From assembly GCA_025054735.1 (NCBI GenBank), contig JANWZG010000129.1:1-9368 (forward strand): DNA of 9,368 nucleotides, in the 5' to 3' direction. A program made the position numbers and the translations under genes. Shown piece after piece: positions 6,208 to 9,368 of the stretch. The notes below the pieces were generated by a model. It did not search any database and had not been told where the DNA came from. It saw only the letters and a list, made by a program, of their open reading frames with translations. Position 1 is the first letter of the stretch, and every line of letters starts with the position of its first letter. Source of the stretch: Cyanobacteriota bacterium. Lineage in GTDB: Bacteria > Cyanobacteriota > Cyanobacteriia > SKYG9.

Positions 6208-7668
6208 TTAGTCAGTAGTTTCATCATCCAACTCATCATCGGGGATATCGGCATCTTGAGTATCATTGTCCAATACGTTACGCCTCTCTTGAAGGGATGC
6301 ATCTAGGTCATCCTCATCAGCACCTAGCTCATAGTCAGGCTCTAAGGCATCAGGATCTTCGATCGCAGATTGACGAGATACTAATTCCTCATCCGCAAAT
6401 TCTTCCTCATCCAACTCTGCTTCTTCATCCTCAGCCGCTAGTGCTGCTGCTCGCTCTGCCTCAGCCGCCAACTCCGCCTCAGCCGCTTTTCGTCGGGCTT
6501 CTGCTAGCTCTTCCATGCGACGAGTTTCTCCCTCGTAGTCATACTTGGTAATGTCCTTAATATCGATTTTCCAACCCGTCAGGCGAGCTGCTAGGCGAAC
6601 ATTCTGTCCCTCCTTGCCGATCGCCAAGCTCAACTGGTCGTCAGCTACTAGCACATGGGCTTGTCGATCGTCAGGGTCAATTAGGCGTACCTCTTCCACC
6701 CGCGCTGGACTCAGAGCATTAGCAATGTAGGTAGCAGGGTCAGGCGACCATCGAATCACATCAATTTTCTCGCCTCGTAGTTCATTCACGACCACCTGAA
6801 TCCGTGATCCCCGTGCACCAATACAAGCCCCTACCGGGTCTACATCTCGCTCCAAGGTATCAACTGCAATCTTAGTGCGTGGCCCTACATGCCGCGAGGG
6901 CGGGTTTGCCTCTCGTGCCACAGCCACAATCCGCACTACCTCATCTTCAATCTCTGGTACCTCATTAGCGAATAGATACACTACCAAGCCTGCATCTGCC
7001 CTAGACACCATCAATTGCGGCCCACGGCTAGAACCTTCCCCGACTCGTTTCAGATAGACCTTAAACGTAGCATTGGCCCGATAATTATCATTGGGTAGTT
7101 GCTCTCGCTTGGGTAGCTCAGCTTCTACTTCGGGCTGACCATAGCCACTACTGACTGCCATAATCACTGACTGGCGCTCAAATCGCAGCACCCGTGCTTG
7201 GAGAACAGTACCTTCCAAATCCTGAAACTCTTCTTGTACGAGCTTGCGCTGTTGGTCTCGCAGCTTTTGAGCCAGCACTTGCTTAGTTTGCATGGCTGCC
7301 ATGCGGCCAAATTCACTCTGCTCTGGTGTGACATCAAGCACGACGGTATCCTCTAGCTGTGCTTCGGCAGCAACTTCTTGTACTTCGTGGAGAGCAATCT
7401 CGTGGTCGGGGTTGGTGACAGCTTCAACGATGCGTTTGGTGGCAAGAACGCGAAATCCTTCCCGATCGCTGTCCAGTTCTACTTCAAAGTTATTAAAGTA
7501 GTTGTCTTCAAACCCTCCACTATCCAAGCGTTGAGTACGGCGATAGCGCTCATAGCCCTTGAGTAAAGCCTCACGCAGGGCTTCTTGCACGGCTTGCCGA
7601 GGAAGGTTGCGTTCTCGACTAATCCCGTCGATGAGATCACGTAGACCTGGTAATGGAACCATTGACAT
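6208..7668 (-). CDS. nusA: Transcription termination/antitermination protein NusA
   Basis: NusA binds RNA polymerase and nascent RNA and modulates pausing, intrinsic termination and antitermination. The 486-residue protein has the family domains in order: N-terminal polymerase-binding domain (about 1-130), S1 domain (about 150-225, starting at LEGTVLQARVLRF), KH1 (about 230-300, with VGACIGARGSRI at 279-290) and KH2 (about 305-372, with LAIGKEGQNVRLAARLTGW). After residue 380 comes a charged helical stretch rich in Ala and Glu, then a strongly acidic tail to residue 486; the two helix-hairpin-helix acidic repeats of E. coli NusA are absent. The ATG at 7668 is preceded by AGAGGA at 7680-7675 with a six-base gap; a second ATG lies two codons in. 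It follows rimP by 148 bases, but the usual ylxR and infB do not follow it. Confidence 0.97.
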   Translation of the reverse strand: MSMVPLPGLRDLIDGISRERNLPRQAVQEALREALLKGYERYRRTQRLDSGGFEDNYFNNFEVELDSDREGFRVLATKRIVEAVTNPDHEIALHEVQEVAAEAQLEDTVVLDVTPEQSEFGRMAAMQTKQVLAQKLRDQQRKLVQEEFQDLEGTVLQARVLRFERQSVIMAVSSGYGQPEVEAELPKREQLPNDNYRANATFKVYLKRVGEGSSRGPQLMVSRADAGLVVYLFANEVPEIEDEVVRIVAVAREANPPSRHVGPRTKIAVDTLERDVDPVGACIGARGSRIQVVVNELRGEKIDVIRWSPDPATYIANALSPARVEEVRLIDPDDRQAHVLVADDQLSLAIGKEGQNVRLAARLTGWKIDIKDITKYDYEGETRRMEELAEARRKAAEAELAAEAERAAALAAEDEEAELDEEEFADEELVSRQSAIEDPDALEPDYELGADEDDLDASLQERRNVLDNDTQDADIPDDELDDETTD

Positions 7669-7674
7669 AGGTTG

Positions 7675-7680
7675 TCCTCT
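7675..7680 (-). promoter_or_regulatory. Shine-Dalgarno sequence of nusA
   Basis: AGAGGA on the minus strand, six bases before the ATG at 7668. It supports the first of the two close ATG codons as the nusA start. Confidence 0.6.
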
Positions 7681-7741
7681 TTACTGGTGGATTGAATAGA
7701 TAAAGTTATGATGAATACGCTTACAGGTGGCGATGACAATG

Positions 7742-7757
7742 ATTGACGTATTGACGT
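7742..7757. repeat. Tandem 8-base direct repeat in the rimP-nusA spacer
   Basis: ATTGACGT occurs twice head to tail (7742-7749 and 7750-7757) in the 148-base gap between rimP and nusA. The gap has no gene. The repeat may be a protein-binding site or chance. Confidence 0.5.
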
Positions 7758-7816
7758 ACTGATTTAAAGCATTCAAGCAATAGCATCAGCACTGGGTATA
7801 GTTACTGTTGGTTGAG

Positions 7817-8275
7817 CTAGGCACTTGTTAGACGAACACTGGTCACGATCGCTCGTGGAATTTTCACCATGCGACCCTTGAGGTTAATACGCACCGTAAA
7901 CTCATCGCGGCTGACCAAGTTGCCATGCCATTCGTGTTGACCACCGTAGGGTTCACAGGTTGTTACTACCACTGGAAATCCCTTAAAGGAGTTGAAGTCA
8001 CGATCGCTACTCAAGACTTGAGAGACTCCTGGGCTGGACAATTCCAACACATAACTGCCAGGGATGATGTTTTCTGCATCTAAAACTGCTTCCAGGGCTT
8101 TGCTCATGCGTTCACAGTCTTCTAAGCTAGTGTCGTGCTCTAGATTGCGAATATCAATCCGCAACACAGGAGGAACTTGGTTTGTCTGAAACACAGCGTT
8201 TACGACTTCTAAACCGAGCGCGGCGGCGATCGGCTGTGCACGGTCAATCACCATAGGAATAATCGGATGAGACAT
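7817..8275 (-). CDS. rimP: Ribosome maturation factor RimP
   Basis: RimP helps mature the 30S subunit. From the ATG at 8275 the protein has 152 residues. The N-terminal domain (about 1-82) holds GLEVVNAVF, PPVLRIDIRN (35-44) and the signature YVLELSSPGV (75-84); the C-terminal SH3-like domain (about 88-150) holds FKGFPVVVTT and the last strands NLKGRMVKIPRAIV. An in-frame GTG at 8287 would add four residues; 8275 is chosen because MSHPIIP is the usual beginning in this family and AGGG lies about 11 bases before it. The gene is upstream of nusA, the standard rimP-nusA pairing. Its start lies 15 bases downstream of the U-tract of an intrinsic terminator, so transcription from further upstream has to pass that terminator. 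Confidence 0.95.
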   Translation of the reverse strand: MSHPIIPMVIDRAQPIAAALGLEVVNAVFQTNQVPPVLRIDIRNLEHDTSLEDCERMSKALEAVLDAENIIPGSYVLELSSPGVSQVLSSDRDFNSFKGFPVVVTTCEPYGGQHEWHGNLVSRDEFTVRINLKGRMVKIPRAIVTSVRLTSA

Positions 8276-8290
8276 GCTCCATATCACCCT

Positions 8291-8318
8291 AAAAACAAAA
8301 AAGTGGGCAGTTGCCCAC
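8291..8318 (-). terminator. Intrinsic terminator directly in front of rimP (possible attenuator)
   Basis: On the minus strand GTGGGC-AACT-GCCCAC (8318-8303) forms a six-base-pair GC-rich stem with a four-base loop, followed by six T, one G and five T (8302-8291). This is a textbook Rho-independent terminator. It lies 137 bases after the stop of the DUF512 gene but only 15 bases before the rimP ATG. It could simply end the DUF512 transcript, yet there is no room between it and rimP for a promoter. A competing pairing exists between AAAGTGG (8336-8330) and CCACTTT (8306-8300), which uses the same 3' arm. The rest of the 180-base gap (8319-8455) shows a small imperfect hairpin at 8395-8415 and no convincing promoter. 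Confidence 0.85.
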
Positions 8319-8455
8319 CTCCATGAAAACCACTTTCACAGAAACTTGACCCATGGCTCGACGATAGCAGCCATAAATCAGATTACATGGTAACGCATCT
8401 AACTGGTTGTGATGCAAGTTCCAGAAAATTAATTGCTGACGACTTGGCCTAGGAA

Positions 8456-9368
8456 TCATTCAGCCAGTTGGCAAATCGTATCGACTAGATGCTCAATATC
8501 CATAATAGTAACTATTTTTGCATTCAACTGACTAGCCACCTCATCAACCGTCATGTCATCTAAAAATCGGGCTTCATCGTGTTTCAGCATAACAGCAGGC
8601 AACAGAATCCTATCTCCTAGCGCTTTGCCAGTTAGGCCTTGAATCAAATCTTGCCCCGTGAGCAATCCGGTCACGGTAATCGCCTGTCCCCAGTAATCGC
8701 TACGCAGAGCTACCATCTGGACAGTCAAACCCTGAACCTGGTTCAGTCGGGATACCACAGGCTGAAATGCTCGCTCTACGGCATTGCCCACCACCCAAGT
8801 CAGGATGCGCGGTGGAGTAATGCGATTGGGTAGCCGTTGAGATGCAATCTGAAACTGCTGCAGAAATTGGCGAATAGAGCCAACACCATTACCAATTTGA
8901 GGATAGTCTTGGTAGTGGGAAGCTGGGGGCAAGTCTTGACCAGCAATCAAGAACCACTCGTCGGCTAGCCAAGCAACAGGAGAACCATACTGCCGTTGAA
9001 AAGCTGCTTGTAAGGGTTGCACTTGGGCGATCGTCCGTCGGGCTAGGTCAGGAGTAACAGGGACTAACTCATCCTCAGCGGGACGAAACCGGGTCAAACC
9101 TACCGGTACTACGGCAATCGAGAGCACCGTAGGTATTCTCTGGTCTTGATGGTTCTGAGCAGGTGCGTGAAAACTAGCTAAGTCTAGAAGGGTTTGTTGG
9201 AGGTGATCGCCATCATTAATGCCCGGGCAGACAACAACCTGAGTATGGACTTGTAACCGGTGGGTTTGGAACCAGCGCAACTGCTCTAGGATTTGTCCAG
9301 CACGGGGATTTTTCAATAGTCGGATCCGGATGTCTGGTTGGGTTGCATGAACCGACACATAGAGGGGT
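8456..9368 (-). CDS. DUF512 (radical SAM-type) protein, N-terminus outside the window
   Basis: The reading frame is open to the right edge (ending in P-L-Y-V-S-V-H at its visible beginning), so the gene is cut and about 303 C-terminal residues are seen. The segment LYVSVHATQPDIRIRLLKN followed by TQVVVCPGINDG is the second half of the radical SAM-like barrel. The remainder matches DUF512: VPVGLTRFR, the WLADEWFL segment, and near the end ITVTGLLTGQDL with GDRILLPAVML and FLDDMTVDEV. Cyanobacterial members usually begin with a PDZ-like domain and a CxxxCxxC iron-sulfur motif, which here would lie beyond the edge. They are described as putative iron-sulfur oxidoreductases with unknown substrate. 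The methionine-like GTG at 9358 is internal and not the start. It ends 180 bases before rimP. Confidence 0.9.
   Translation of the reverse strand, partial: PLYVSVHATQPDIRIRLLKNPRAGQILEQLRWFQTHRLQVHTQVVVCPGINDGDHLQQTLLDLASFHAPAQNHQDQRIPTVLSIAVVPVGLTRFRPAEDELVPVTPDLARRTIAQVQPLQAAFQRQYGSPVAWLADEWFLIAGQDLPPASHYQDYPQIGNGVGSIRQFLQQFQIASQRLPNRITPPRILTWVVGNAVERAFQPVVSRLNQVQGLTVQMVALRSDYWGQAITVTGLLTGQDLIQGLTGKALGDRILLPAVMLKHDEARFLDDMTVDEVASQLNAKIVTIMDIEHLVDTICQLAE

Noticed and set aside
7712..7739. TTGTCA, 16 bases, TATTCA on the minus strand as a separate nusA promoter
   Set aside because: The -35 is good but the -10 is weak, and no further support is visible. It stays possible but was not listed as a feature.
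8395..8415. Imperfect hairpin GCATC...GATGC as the terminator of the DUF512 gene
   Set aside because: Short interrupted stem without a following T-run; the hairpin at 8303-8318 is far stronger.
8416..8422. Exact sigma-E-like -35 box GGAACTT on the minus strand upstream of rimP
   Set aside because: No TCTNA element lies 15-19 bases downstream; the nearest TCTGA is 33 bases away, so it is not a credible ECF promoter.

Overview
The window looks like chromosomal DNA from a cyanobacterium. The octamer GCGATCGC (HIP1) occurs four times (763-770, 1713-1720, 2136-2143, 3628-3635), where about 0.14 would be expected by chance. The L32 protein is of the cysteine-free type that resembles the chloroplast protein, and the last gene belongs to a DUF512 radical-SAM-like family typical of cyanobacteria. 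Base composition is close to balanced. I see no mobile element, CRISPR array, tRNA or rRNA. No gap between genes exceeds 300 bases.

Layout, left to right. A plus-strand gene of unknown function (58-1155) converges on a minus-strand pair: rpmF (1797-1967) followed by a small cytoplasmic molybdopterin oxidoreductase (1167-1760). A 125-base divergent region separates rpmF from the plus-strand cluster fabZ-lpxA-lpxB (2093-4715), which covers FA synthesis dehydration and two steps of lipid A synthesis. lpxC is not next to fabZ here. The 3' end of lpxB overlaps the 3' end of a minus-strand run.

The minus-strand run, read in its own direction (right to left), is: a DUF512 protein cut by the window edge (8456-9368), a 180-base gap holding a strong intrinsic terminator right in front of rimP, rimP (7817-8275), nusA (6208-7668), then an ECF sigma factor (5519-6109), a one-pass membrane protein likely to be its anti-sigma factor (5178-5522), and an exported Spy/CpxP-like LTxxQ protein (4698-5141).

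The part most worth attention is the sigma/anti-sigma/Spy-like trio. Its architecture recalls the CnrH-CnrY-CnrX envelope and metal signalling module. An ECF-type promoter candidate lies just in front of the sigma gene (TGAACCT, 17 bases, TCTAA), suggesting autoregulation. The trio sits directly after nusA, where ylxR and infB are usually found. The second point is the terminator whose U-tract ends 15 bases before the rimP start codon, which suggests attenuation control of rimP-nusA.
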